This document shows positions 27,701-37,700 of a stretch of DNA of 64,000 nt, piece by piece. Both the position numbers and the translations under genes were made by a program. The first letter of the stretch is position 1. Each line of letters begins with the position of its first letter. The stretch covers positions 6,572,510 to 6,636,509 of the forward strand of contig NC_050468.1 in NCBI RefSeq assembly GCF_013373865.1, read 5' to 3'. The notes beneath the pieces are model-generated. The model saw only the letters and a list, made by a program, of their open reading frames with translations, had not been told where the DNA came from and did not search any database. The DNA comes from Monomorium pharaonis (lineage: Eukaryota; Arthropoda; Insecta; Hymenoptera; Formicidae).

Positions 27701-30700
27701 ATTGAAAGTGCTACTACAAATATAAAACAACTTTTGTACACAGTACAAAAAATAGCGAAATATTACACGTGATAAAGAAATCACTTCAATCTTGTTAACA
27801 TCTACTTGAGATTATACAATTTGCATATAATATTGATATAATACATATTTGGTAAGACGTTAAATGTCCTTCGACTACAACCCCGCCGTAAAAATTCTGA
27901 ATCGGGATTACGAAGGGCGTCCTGGATTTAAGTCGGTATTTATGCGTTAACGATTGGCTCGGTATGATCATTATAAATGCACTTAATATGCTTTCTGTTA
28001 TTCAAGACAGCATTGCAAATGTAGGTAATTGAAAAAAACGTCTTGTTCGAAATTAACTGCATTTGGCAAGTTAAAAAGATACGATGTCCACATAACGCAA
28101 AAGATAATTATATTTAGACGTTTTTATAAATCTCTGTTAATCAGTTATCAACTTCAGAGCTTTGTAATACATTTTAATAATAAAATAATGCCCAAGTGTA
28201 TCAATGGTCAAATGTAATGTGTACACGAAGTTAAATCTTTTACAAACTCTGCCGCGTATAAAACTGACAAATGAATATTTCACGCAACATTGAAATGAAA
28301 TTTAATTCGTTTTATAAAGACGGCGTCTAATTAACGATTACATTTATATTTAATAGTATTATCTAATTAGTACAATTGTCTCTCTCAACGTCAAATTTTT
28401 TTCTTAAAGTCACTTTAAATTATATTTTTATTTTTGATATAGCATAATTGAGTGTCATTTTTGTTTTAAATAGAAATAATTAGATATTATTAAGTAGCTT
28501 TAGTATAATATATTAAAGAAGGGTTTCATCCTTGTATGCTCTTAAGATTCAAGGACGTGTCTGAATTTCATAATTTAGGAATAATATTCTTAGACTTTTA
28601 AGTTATAATGCATTTAAAAGAAAAATAAATAAAGATAAAATGATATTTAAAAATTCATAAGTTGAAAAAGTTTGAGCTCGACCTTAGAGTATCGTCTTAT
28701 TACATCAGCAATTGATTGATGAGATTATAATTGTTCCTAAATGTTCACAAAAATAGAGATTGACATTAGCTTTTTTCAATAATAAGGACATCGATTCAAT
28801 GTGCATGGCATTCAATATAGTAAAGAAAAGAGATTTGGAGTTAGTATTCTTTTACTTATTACCGCATATTATTCAGGCTGACAATTATCATATGTTTTAA
28901 AAATCAAATTGACACACATACAAACCTTGGCAATGTGTATATGAAACCAACAGAAACGAAAGAGAATGAATTACATCTTGCGGATCTTGCGACTTATCTA
29001 TGTCAATAATTTTAGACATATAACGTTATCATATGTATATGTTAGAGATATTTTCATATTAAGAAGGTAGAAAAAAGTTTTAAAATTATGATTTATTGCA
29101 AATTATGAAGTCTTTGTTTCTTACAGGGATGTCGATTTTTTATTCTCGCTTTCTTAGATTATATATTTAATAAACTTTGATGCAAAATTTTAAAGTAATA
29201 AAAAATTAATCTTGTTATTATCAGCATTTGACTTTAAAAACTAAAAGCTTTTATATAAATTTTTTTAAAGCTTCCATTAGCGTACGTTATGCAATTATTA
29301 GAAATCTGCACAACATATTCGGTAGATTTAAAATACCATGAGCTATTCGATGACTAGAAAAAGAAAAGATACTACATTGAATCCTTTTGTGTTTGCTTTT
29401 CAGGCATACATCTCCTGTGCCCTGGGCGTCCACAGGGTAGGTTACGTTATGATCTGCTTCGGGGTGGTCAACGCCGGCTGCTCCTTGCTATTCGGCTCGT
29501 TAATGAAATTCGTTGGTAGACAGCCGCTGATGGCACTAGGTGCCATCGTTCATGCCTCTCTCGTGGTCGTTCTTCTCATGTGGAAGCCTCACCCTGATAA
29601 TCCTTATGTCTTTTTCTCGGTCTCTGGCTTATGGGGTGTGGGCGACGCTGTGTGGCAGACGCAAGTTAACGGTGAGTGTTTATTGCATTTTATATACTAG
29701 TATTTGTTAAAATTGTATGAAGTAAAGAAAGGCGTAAAAAAATCTTATACGTGATAAAAAGACTGCTAATTGGAACGATTTTGCATCGTCGATACTTCTA
29801 AAGTGCAAATTTTTTAACGAACAATTTACTAAAAGCAACTAAACAGTCTAAGAAATACGAATAAATATTAGTAAAAACTGCATTACACGTATTATTAATC
29901 ATGTGACTTGCAAAATGGAATACAATAAATTAAATTTATTATCACATCACAGTGGAACAAGAAAATTATTTGATGTTCAATATCGAAGGTACAGAAAAAT
30001 CTGTATAACGTGATGCGCTATTATTCGCATAACATAATCAAACAAATTATGCCAACGTATTGTGAGACTAAAAAATTATTTATCATTATCGGGTTGAAAT
30101 TTGTAATACAGATAAAGATAGTAAATCGTCTTGAATGTATGGACCCATTCAACAGTCCGTCTAAGAAAACCGGATTCATGAATTTTGATTGGTCAACAAG
30201 ATTTACCGGTTACATTTCGTATTTGTTTGCTCGCAGTCAATATGCGGATATTGAAAGATCAGGCGCATACTTGACGGGTGTCCTTAATGCATTCACGGCA
30301 AATGATATTTATCTTATGTATAGGCATATCGTTTCTCATCAATATTAAAGTTCCTGCTGATAGTTAGGGTCACTGATCGATCCAGTCCGAAAAAAAAAAA
30401 AAACAGTTTTTGTATCGCCATTTAGTTTACAGGCCGTAAAACCGTTCGTTTCTGATATTTTGAATTATGTAAATTTCTTGCATTATATTAATTTTCCAAG
30501 AAGATGTTGTCCACGAAAAACATTTTCTTCCCCTCTTTGATGATTCTTCCGTTGAAAAAAGGTGGAAAAGTTTAATGACATAATATGTAAAAAAAATTAA
30601 ACGATAAAAAGGAAATAAATAAATTAGTGAGCGGATTAATAAGCGGATAAGTGATATCGATAATTATCGGATCAAGTAATAACGTAATTTTCTTTACGGT

Positions 30701-33354
30701 TTACATATGTCGCCGTCGCTATAATCGTTCGAATTAATAAACGACGTATGATTGATTAATGAGAGTGCGTTCCAAGATGAACGCCCGAGGGAATCATTTA
30801 AAGAGGACGATCGCAATTTTAAACGTCAATTTCATAACGCGTAATTTCATAAAATATTCTAAACGATGATTACATGCTAGACTTTTTTTTCTAAATAAAG
30901 AAATATTGTCTGCTTTTTATACTCTCAATGAAGACATGTTCTCTTTGTACTCTCTCGTCGTAAAAAAATTGCTCACGTGAAATTGAATAAACACCTAGAC
31001 TTATTACGTGTACAACGATGGCAGCGGAAGACGATGATTTCGACCTTCGTTGATTGAATCACGTCCGAAAATTCAGAGATTATACTCGCGTAAAAAAAGA
31101 TTTGCTACTAATTTCTCGTACTTAGTCTCAGGACTTAATTTACACTGAAGGACATTTCGTTTCATATTCTCGTCGTCTTTGTCTCCCCAGCGTTACGCTG
31201 TGGTTAACAAAAAAGATAGCCTTTATTAAAAATTAAAAATTGAAATTTTTAATCTTATTAAATAAAGATTATCGTGACTCATTTTTCCTGAGCTGAGAAA
31301 AAATATTTGAGCGACATTTCTGCAATAATATTGTACGCTCACAATTGTTGTTCACTTGTATAATAAACATCCGAATGGTACACGGCAATTTCGCGTTGCT
31401 CGCGCACAATAGGTTGTCTTTGTACGTAATTAGAGCTTCTCACACAGGAAAGCGAGTCTCCAACGATTGTTTTTTTTACCTCGACGCGTAACTCTTGCAA
31501 GATTAATCGCTCTCTGCCGATCTGTTTGAATCACGGCATGAGATTGTGCAGAAACCGATATGCAAATTAATCACAAAATGTATACAAAAACGCACAATAT
31601 AGATATCTACTCTTATTTCATATCCGGTTTTGTCAGTTAATTGAGCGTATCATGCGTGAGAACTTTTAATTTTAGTGCTGAATAACAGACGACGTTGTTA
31701 CCTAAAAATGGCTCTGAAAAAGTGCCACGGAAATTCTAACGATCGATATACAATAGAAAATTTCTTCGAGCAATTTTGAAGCTTTTCACATTGGAATAAA
31801 TTATCATTGCGCAGTCTTGAAAATTAAGACTGGAAAATTCCATTTGTCAAGTTTCAAAACATTCTCTTTAATGGAAATAGAAACGTTTTTAGCGATTAAG
31901 ACCATCGTCATAACAGACTAATGTACACACTTTCGTATATTCTACTTCTCTTCCATGGATTTCCCGCCTCCACTTGGGTCATTAATTTTCCTAGCGCAGT
32001 ATCGTGCATCACCGGCAGCGCTATCATTATCGCTGTTACGTGCCTTCTGAAAGCGCATCTAACGAGCGTCGGCGAGTCAAGGATTCGATCCACCTGCGGG
32101 ATTGTTATCTCGCAAATGCATAGCGACGATGAACGTAAAACGGTCGACCTCGATGCATACACGTGGTACCTGGATGCACCTATTCGTAACCGTGAATCCG
32201 ATAAAAGCACTTGCCAATAAACGAGGTTGTTAAAGTCGTTTATTGTTTCAGTTAAGCGCGCGAATCAGGGATTTTCTAATGAATAAAGAGAAAAAGAGAG
32301 AGATTTCCTGAATAAACTTTTATTTTCTGATCTCGTTTTGATTCTTAATATATGAATGAAAAATTATAGTTTGAGAAACTACGCACAGAAAAATTTATTC
32401 TTATGCTAAGAAAAGCGATTTCTCATGTTTTAATTTTCTTCTTTTAAGTAACGGTTATCTTTGCAAAGAACATCTCCTTGATGAATAGTCTTAAAATGCA
32501 CTCATTATTTACTTGAAACAAGTAAGATTTACTTAAAATAACTTTTTGTGTACACACAGACAAATGTGTATTTGAATTAAATAAGTATCATTTGTTTTAA
32601 ATAATGCATGAGCTTATATATCCGCAAATCTTCGATTCACATATTTTACTTTGACGTCTCTTCTAATCAATTGTATAAAATATTCTTCAAGAAAATATAC
32701 ATTTTTTTTTTAAGTATATGATAACGAATTTTTCTAATTTGTAAGTATATTTTAAAACTACTATCGAGAAAATATTCTTTATTGAAGATAACAATTACTT
32801 ATTACAAGCAAAAAATTAATTGAGTAATCGCTTTTCTTAGCAATAGAATAAATATTTTTCTGTACATAATACGCAAGATTTTAATTTAACGATTTTAATT
32901 ATAAAAACTTCATTTTTTGCAAATAAATTTTTCTGCAGATATCAGATTACATTAATTCTCGAGTTTTCATTGCCATATATTTAGTGACGAGCAAGCGTTT
33001 TACGCATTTTATTGTTTGATTGCCACAGGACTCTATGGCACGCTGTTCAGGCGTAACAAGGAGGCGGCTTTCTCGAACTACAGGCTGTGGGAAAGTGCCG
33101 GCTTCGTGATTGCCTACGCGTACAGCACGCACCTCTGCGCCCGTATGAAGCTGTACGTGTTGCTGACGGTGCTGATCACCGGCACCATAGGCTACATCAT
33201 CGTCGAGCTGCTGCACAGACGCAAGCAACGGCGGCTCAAGGCGATCGCCGAGGACCCGAAGGCCGCCCAAGCAGCCGCTGAGGCGAATCAGCCGGAAGAG
33301 ACCGACGACGAGAAGGACGATCTCGACGACGAGATCATCATCACGCACTTGTGA
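605..33354 (+). CDS. UNC93-like multi-pass membrane protein, 5 coding exons, 563 aa
   Basis: Exons 605-1316, 7889-8111, 22509-22671, 29404-29671 and 33029-33354 join through GT-AG introns with matching phases (1, 2, 0, 1) into 563 codons plus TGA. The product matches the UNC93/MFS-type family (insect UNC93-like, Drosophila CG4928). It has a Gly-rich N-terminus (residues ~13-24), an acidic Pro-rich cytosolic stretch to ~80, then about 11-12 hydrophobic segments: ~87-104, 119-140, 146-164, 170-188, 212-236, 283-304, 336-360, 374-396, 404-424, 430-450 and two in the last exon. Family signatures include FQGTANLQSSIN, the WQTQVN-x-LYGTLF stretch across the last intron, and FSNYRLWESAGF. The C-terminus is acidic and ends DEIIITHL. 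Known members sit in the plasma membrane; C. elegans UNC-93 regulates a two-pore potassium channel. No transport substrate can be inferred here. The start is the ATG at 605, in good context (AAAATGG) with an upstream in-frame stop. Confidence 0.95.
2765..3348. mobile_element. Diverged terminal-inverted-repeat element (MITE-like)
   Basis: The left end at 2765 (CTCAGAGAAAAA, then AGCAACTATAAA) is matched in inverse at the right end to 3348 (TTTATAGTTGC, then TTTTCTCTGAG). Inside is a run of about four TATAGT units near 2957-2990. It shares an ATAGTTGAGGTG box followed by CATAAATTTATAGTTG with the element at 7122-7565, so the two are probably one family. No open frame of note and no clear target-site duplication. 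Confidence 0.6.
3453..3518. repeat. 33-bp tandem duplication, two copies
   Basis: A purely A/T unit beginning ATATTAAATAATATTTG occurs at 3453-3485 and again at 3486-3518, nearly identical. It is followed by further TTAAATA-rich sequence. Confidence 0.7.
6511..6738. mobile_element. Palindromic MITE-like element, ~228 bp
   Basis: Left arm from 6511 reads ATGTACTCTCTAAATT. The right arm ending at 6738 is its near-exact reverse complement (AATTTAGAGAATACAT). Further inside, GTGGTATACTTATA pairs with TATAAGTATACTAC. The two halves thus form one long imperfect hairpin with no coding capacity. Classified by structure only. Confidence 0.65.
6771..7044. mobile_element. Terminal-inverted-repeat element, ~274 bp, with internal (GA)n
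   Basis: The left end at 6771 (CACCGAAAAAATGGTTTTG) and the right end at 7044 (ending TCGTTTTTTCGGTA) are inverted. The inner parts TTTTGTTTGCTTATC and GATAATCTAACAAAATTA also pair. A (GA)n run sits at 6984-7003. It resembles the element at 21205-21470 in end sequence and internal layout. Confidence 0.6.
7122..7565. mobile_element. MITE with >110-bp terminal inverted repeats and TA target site
   Basis: 444 bp bounded by TA at 7120-7121 and 7566-7567. The termini are CACTGAGAGAAAAATATAT and its inverse. Roughly the first and last 110-120 bp are inverted copies at about 90% identity by eye. A TA duplication with a CACTG-type end fits a non-autonomous Tc1/mariner-like element. No transposase frame. 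Confidence 0.8.
7889..8111 (+). CDS. UNC93-like exon 2 (residues 238-311)
   Basis: Acceptor TTGCAG, donor G|GTGAGT, entry phase 1 and exit phase 2. It encodes the large extracytoplasmic loop, with two close Cys residues in LCGADFCVVG and a possible NST glycosylation site. A strong hydrophobic segment (AIYLTCVIIAVIIVALFV) follows. Confidence 0.93.
9769..9844. repeat. (TC)n microsatellite
   Basis: Pure TC dinucleotides over about 60 bases (9785-9844), preceded by a looser pyrimidine tract from about 9737. Open frames here translate only the repeat (Ser-Leu or Arg-Glu runs). Confidence 0.95.
12757..14200. repeat. Three diverged direct repeats within intron 2
   Basis: Related segments lie at about 12757-12853, 12911-13096 and 14051-14200. 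Each carries a TTATTTACTRGAAAT-like motif and then a CATAAGTAATTTGAAAAACGCAT-like motif (CATAAGTAATT in all three). The first two continue into AAGATACT and TATTCTGAATT. The last two also share an upstream block (GTCCGYTGATTTGTT, ACACGG, CTTGACGTT). Diverged by substitutions and indels. Confidence 0.55.
14419..14452. repeat. Perfect 14-bp stem hairpin
   Basis: TTCACTATTTATTG at 14419-14432 is followed after six bases by its exact reverse complement at 14439-14452. AT-rich, with no sign of expression. Confidence 0.7.
15411..15464. repeat. 27-bp tandem duplication
   Basis: A unit starting ACATCTTACTTAATTAGAC occurs at 15411-15437 and again at 15438-15464, with one obvious difference. Each unit also has an internal TAATTAGAC repeat. 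Confidence 0.75.
16147..16207. repeat. (TC)n microsatellite
   Basis: About 30 uninterrupted TC units in a pyrimidine tract starting near 16141. The 89-aa open frame through it is only the translated repeat. Confidence 0.95.
16543..17081 (+). mobile_element. hAT-type non-autonomous element, copy 1 (539 bp)
   Basis: Begins CAGGATTGAGTAAGTTAA and ends TAACTAGTTACTATCTAACCCTG, so the termini are short imperfect inverted repeats starting CAGG(G/A)TT. The flanking octamer ATTATATA at 16535-16542 is repeated exactly at 17082-17089, an 8-bp target-site duplication as expected for hAT. The body is AT-rich, full of TTAAGTTAA-like repeats, and has no open frame. A second copy in the same orientation is at 61378-61915. 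Confidence 0.85.
18135..18157 (+). repeat. G-run with G-quadruplex potential
   Basis: GGGAGGA is followed by twelve consecutive G and then AGG on the plus strand, inside UNC93 intron 2. Length calls in such runs are unreliable. Confidence 0.7.
18411..18475. repeat. 33-bp tandem duplication
   Basis: A unit beginning ACACGTAATCGGTAGAGAG is present at 18411-18443 and repeated at 18444-18475 without visible change, suggesting a recent duplication. Confidence 0.85.
21205..21470. mobile_element. Diverged TIR element related to 6771-7044
   Basis: The left arm (TACGGAAAAAACAGTTTT, then AGATCCAAAAATAATTTTG and CTATCACAATAATT) pairs imperfectly with the right arm (GATAGTCTAACAAAATTATT, then TTTCAGAT and AAAACCATTTTTTCT). 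The GATAGTCTAACAAAATTA box and the poly-A ends match the element at 6771-7044. Boundaries are approximate. Confidence 0.5.
22066..22122. repeat. (GA)n microsatellite
   Basis: Perfect GA run at 22081-22122, preceded by an imperfect GA/CA stretch from about 22066. Confidence 0.95.
22509..22671 (+). CDS. UNC93-like exon 3 (residues 312-366)
   Basis: Acceptor TTTCCAG, donor CAG|GTGAGC, entry phase 2 and exit phase 0. Encodes the central cytosolic loop (YGEKQRRSDSQELSG) and the start of the second half of the transporter (KKPYQQLLIPITIWIGMEQ, ending FIGADFTQ). Confidence 0.93.
24004..24057. repeat. (TA)n microsatellite
   Basis: Alternating A/T over about 54 bases with a single phase break near 24043. 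It is self-complementary. Confidence 0.95.
24730..24793. repeat. (CA)n joined to (CG)n, 64 bp of alternating purine-pyrimidine
   Basis: About 20 CA units (24730-24770) run directly into about 11 CG units (24771-24793) without a break in alternation. Such tracts are classic Z-DNA formers. The CG part is unusual in a methylatable, otherwise AT-rich intron. Confidence 0.95.
25055..25340. mobile_element. MITE with CACTGTAAAAA termini and TA target site, 286 bp
   Basis: Ends CACTGTAAAAAATTTGTGTA and its inverse (ACACAATTTTTTTACAGTG), flanked by TA at 25053-25054 and 25341-25342. A second inner pair (CCACTATAATAGGTGTAAAC against GTTTATACCTATTAGAGTGG) extends the fold. The structure fits a non-autonomous Tc1/mariner-like element. 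No transposase frame. Confidence 0.75.
26898..26922. repeat. (GA)n microsatellite
   Basis: About 12 GA units in UNC93 intron 3. Confidence 0.9.
29404..29671 (+). CDS. UNC93-like exon 4 (residues 367-455)
   Basis: Acceptor TTTTCAG, donor G|GTGAGT, entry phase 0 and exit phase 1. Encodes three hydrophobic segments and the conserved GLWGVGDAVWQTQVN motif of UNC93 proteins. A Gly-Arg pair in KFVGRQPLMALG sits between segments, as in MFS loops. Confidence 0.94.
29672..33028 (+). other. Intron 4 of the UNC93-like gene (3.4 kb)
   Basis: No exon seen. A TIR element lies at 32386-32863, ending about 165 bp before exon 5. Short open frames at 30010-30348 and around 31910-32220 have no recognisable domain and are treated as chance. 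Confidence 0.8.
32386..32863. mobile_element. TIR element next to UNC93 exon 5, ~478 bp
   Basis: The left end ACAGAAAAATTTATTCTTATG, then GCTAAGAAAAGCGATT, is mirrored at the right end (AATCGCTTTTCTTAGC, then ATTTTTCTGT), giving inverted repeats of about 45 bp. The interior is AT-rich and non-coding. No target-site duplication is evident. Confidence 0.65.
33029..33354 (+). CDS. UNC93-like exon 5 (residues 456-563, stop)
   Basis: Acceptor TTGCCACAG, entry phase 1. Completes the conserved LYGTLFRRNKEAAFSNYRLW stretch, two more hydrophobic segments, a basic patch (HRRKQRRLK) and an acidic C-terminal tail. TGA at 33352-33354. The phase match with exon 4 fixes this acceptor over other AGs in the area. 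Confidence 0.95.
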
Positions 33355-34784
33355 GCGACGATTCACGCAGTCGACGTAGTCGTTTCTCCTTAAAAGTCCT
33401 CGCGTTCGCACTACTTTCTCGTCTCGTCGACGGGGGAGAATCGAAACGACGGCCGGAAGATCTGATTTCGATTGATTTCGCAAGTACCCTTTCCTCAACT
33501 ATATCCGCCGAGATCTTCCGCCTGTCATCCTCTCGTGTTTGCTTATCAATCCCTCTATTATATGATAGAGCCGCGGATTAATGAGCAGCCGCGATACTCT
33601 TCTCCGTCGGCGACGTGGACGAGGAAGGCGTGCTCCCGACACTGTCTCCGTCTCGGGACGCGTTTCGTTGCGGAAGGGTCAAGGTTGAAACGCGACCTTC
33701 AGGGAACAAGGGGTATGCTCACGATTTCCACGATGAAGTGGAGATGCCGGGCATCAATTTTACATATCTTGTGGATACTTCTTTTCAAGGCCGGTTATAA
33801 CGCGTTTGTCCAGGCTGAAATCTGGCTTCCACCTTCCTCAGCGGGATCAGAACAAATAGATGATAGATAAGCGTTATACTTATCAATGCGATGGGACACA
33901 TGGCGACGTAAAATTCGCTCCCGTGCTATTAGGCACGTGGAACCTCCACCGCCGTTACTCGAAAATATTGAATCAACGCCATGATGAGGAAATCACCCTC
34001 ATTCTCCATCCGCGCACGAGATCTTATCATCGCGTTTGCGAAAATAACGCGCGGCGCGGATACCAAAAGTGCATTTTTTGCGCGTAGTTCTTGTGTATAT
34101 TAAAAAAAAAAGTCAATCATAGAATTATTCAGTTTGTATCACATATTTATTGCATATCAAAATGTCCCGGCGATCGTTTGTTAAGGAACGCCAAAAGCAT
34201 TTTTGCTTCTTTATCGAGGAAATAATTACATTTTAAATTAAAAAAATTATTACACTTTCGAAAAAACATTTAATTAATTTTTTCATGCATTTTCTTTCAA
34301 TTCCGTGATGTTGTTGAACTATAGAAAAAATTTGCTGTTCTTATTAGGCGCATTAATATCAATTTCTGCTAAAATTAAATTAGTAGATTAACTTTGATCT
34401 AAGTTTAATTTATGCTTTATCTTTTTCTAATGTAACATTAAAAAAGATAAAAAAAATTAATCGCGATTATAGTTAATGTACATTAATTTAAATAGACATA
34501 AGTCTTGTATTCGATATTAGTGACGCTACATATAAGAAAGAAACGCACCGGTTTCGATGCCGATTTCATCAATGTAATGATCTTTACAAAATATTGATTG
34601 AATTTTCATTATAAACTGTATAGTTGATTATTAGCAAAAATTACTGTATATTTTGTAACAAAAATGCATATAAAACACACATAATTTTTAGCTACTAAGA
34701 GTTAACACGAATTTCAACGAAAATTGATTATATTTATTCGAGGCTAATATTATTTTTCTTTGATTATATAATACTCTAATGCTT

Positions 34785-34790
34785 AATAAA
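34785..34790 (+). other. Candidate polyadenylation signal of the UNC93-like gene
   Basis: First AATAAA hexamer found by eye downstream of the stop at 33354. The use of this site is inferred. Confidence 0.35.
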
Positions 34791-37700
34791 AAACAATCAT
34801 TGTAATATAATTATCATATATCAGGAAACAACGTTCTTGATCGAAAAATGACGTTGATAGTCAGAGTTCTTCACATTTCTTTTTTTGCAAGAGAAGTACG
34901 TGGTGAAATATCAATGTCAGTTTATATGCAAAAACAGCATTTTTTCTGCGAGAAATAAACAAGTTAAAATAAACAAAAATTCATACTTCGTGGGAACATT
35001 CTTGCTCTTTAAAGTTTCGTGATCTTCTTATATGCAAATTGTCCGTCATCCTATCCTAACTTTTTGTTTTATTTTATGCAAAAAAACCCTTATTTGAATT
35101 AAACAGAATTTAAAGATTTTTTGATAATATTTTTGAAAAATTTGAAAAAATGTTGAAGTATAAAACTCTGAACAATAGATTTTCTATCGATATTTTTCGC
35201 AGGATTTTATCGCGACACTTTTCGTTAAAACATCGTAAACTGTTTGAATGCATTATTCCGTCCTATATAATAGCTCGAAAGTCTACGACGTAGACTTAAG
35301 ATACGGACGCAATCCTAACGAGATCTGTTCTTGCGTGTCGTCGTGTTGATAAAACGCCGATTAACTCTTCGATCCAAATTGAAAGCGCGAGTCTGTGAAA
35401 CGTGAATTTAATTCATCGATTCCGTCCACGTGCGGAGGAAAGTTTTATGGAGATTGCATCATGCATCGCGAAGCATATGTCTTATTATCCGCGGAAAGAG
35501 ATGTCAGTACGTGACAATATGAAAAACTTGTTGCGTCAAGTTTCGCGAAATTATGAACATTCTCTGTGAATATTTCAATTGATACTCCGGTTCAGTTCCT
35601 TCCGAGCATTCCGCCGCGTAATTATGACGAATTAAGGAGATCGAGAGAAAGTTGTCGCTGAGAATAAATATCTCTTTTTAGAATCTGTATCGTAAGATTA
35701 CAAGCTACATCCTTACAAAATTCATCAAAAATAAAATTCGATTAGCACATCAACAGAAACGTTAACATTAAGATTAAAAAATAAATATAATTACTATTGA
35801 AATATATTAATATTTTCCTGAAATTAATTACTGAAACAAAGAGTAAAGAAAATCATAAAATACTAAGTGTTTCCATTTGGAAAAATTTGTTCACCCCTTT
35901 ATCTAAAATGTCTCACAAAGCCTTTATAAAACGATGCAGAAACCGAGATTGCGTTATTATCAGAAGCGACGTATGTAAAACTCAAGTATTTCAGACTTGG
36001 CCTATTTCCGATAATTATCGCGCGGCCCAACGGATTAATTGCGCACTCTTATCTGGTGCTTATCGGCCTTGCGCAGCTTCGTCCATCGCGTATTTGCACC
36101 ACGTGTTCTCAGAGTCGCGCGATAAACCGGGCGCGCTACTCCAATCACGTTTTCACAAACAAGCGATCGAGCGGGCGAGCGAGCGAGTCGACTACGTTTT
36201 TCCGCGGAACGGGACAGGCATGGAGTCCTGTCGGGGCCAGGAATCTCGTGAGAATCCTGTTTCCCGGACGGGATATCCAAGCCGCGTTAGCACCGATCGC
36301 CTATTTATACACACCCGTGATACCAATTCACCCGATTGCGTCGGCCAGTTTCCTCAAACAAGAACTCCGCACCGGAGTTTTATTATTCGGTTCTGCTGCT
36401 CGTTTTCCATACCGATGCGACGAGAACCCGTCCCGGGTTTGGCGCAGCGCGGTGCCGCGAGTTTCCGCGCGACCGGCGCCGCCGTTCTCGCGTGGGGCAG
36501 CCTCGATAATGTAACTCGCTCTGCTCGCTTTTGCCAACTGAATTTTACGCGCCTGGTCGATTTTTTTTTCATCTGAGCCTTTTCTCTCCGCCTCCTTCTC
36601 TCGTCGCCTCTTATCGCCGCGGAAAGTATCACGCTCCTCGACGGGATCGCATTTTTAACACTAGAACAACTGGCATTAAATAGACCTATGGTATTTCTAC
36701 TTTTTTTTTAACTTCTTTACATATTCGTTATTATTTTTAATTTCTTTAATATTTAAATAATTAATGCAAAAATAAAGAATTCGATAAAAATTATCTTATA
36801 CTTAATAATTTTTGTAATTTAATCTAAAAATCTATCATTTTGATAAATTTAGTTGTTCTAATATTAATTCCGCACTATGTTACGTCCTTCTTCATCGTCG
36901 CGGTGAATTCCTGCCGCAGCGTTTCTGAAAAGTGAAGTAAATGCGAACGAGACGATCGGTATTAATCGCGCAAAACAAAACGAGACGATCGGTCACGTTA
37001 GATTTCCTTTCTGTTTTTCCTTCGCGCATTCTTCCGCGTATGTACATACATTATGCCGAAGTGAAATGAAACGATCATGGAAATAACGTAAGGAAATTGC
37101 GTTTTATTTATCACGTTTGAGAATAGACGAGATGAACGTTCTTGTGCACTTTTTATTTTTCATCCGAGAATACATAGCGCATCCATGGAAAAAAAAACTT
37201 TTTCAAAGGCGTGCAAGCTGTGGATAAATGACGATTTGATCCGGGACATTTGTCTCAAGAAGTAATACGTTCTATCATATATTACATCGACACATTTATG
37301 TACGTTACATATTCTTTATTATAGGATATCTGGTTTCGTAGTCACATCAAGAATGAGTGTTGCCTGTATAGTATATCATTCTAACCGCTCTATCTTATTC
37401 TTTTCTTTGTTGCATCGCGAACATTGTAGATTTAAGCAACTCGAGTAGCTCGTGGTGTAGTAGCGGCGGCTGAATGGGATTAGCAATCAAATTACTGGAA
37501 CTAATGAAAGTATAAAGTACAAGTATAATAAATTTTTATCTAAAGAAAATTTATTCGAAATCCGATTCGCTTTCCGGTCTGATTCGCCCACGGTTGCTAC
37601 ATGTATTAATATTGCAATTAAATGATTAGCTTTAGGACACGAGACATAAAGTGAATGAGCGAAAGATGGAGAAATTAATAATCGTGAAAAGCAATGCCGG

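Larger units (their letters stand above)
22672..29403 (+). other. Intron 3 of the UNC93-like gene (6.7 kb)
   Basis: No coding exon seen. Holds (TA)n at 24004-24057, the (CA)n(CG)n tract at 24730-24793, a TIR element at 25055-25340 and (GA)n at 26898-26922. CpG-rich patches lie near 23160-23760 and 26170-27270. The remainder is AT-rich. Confidence 0.8.
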
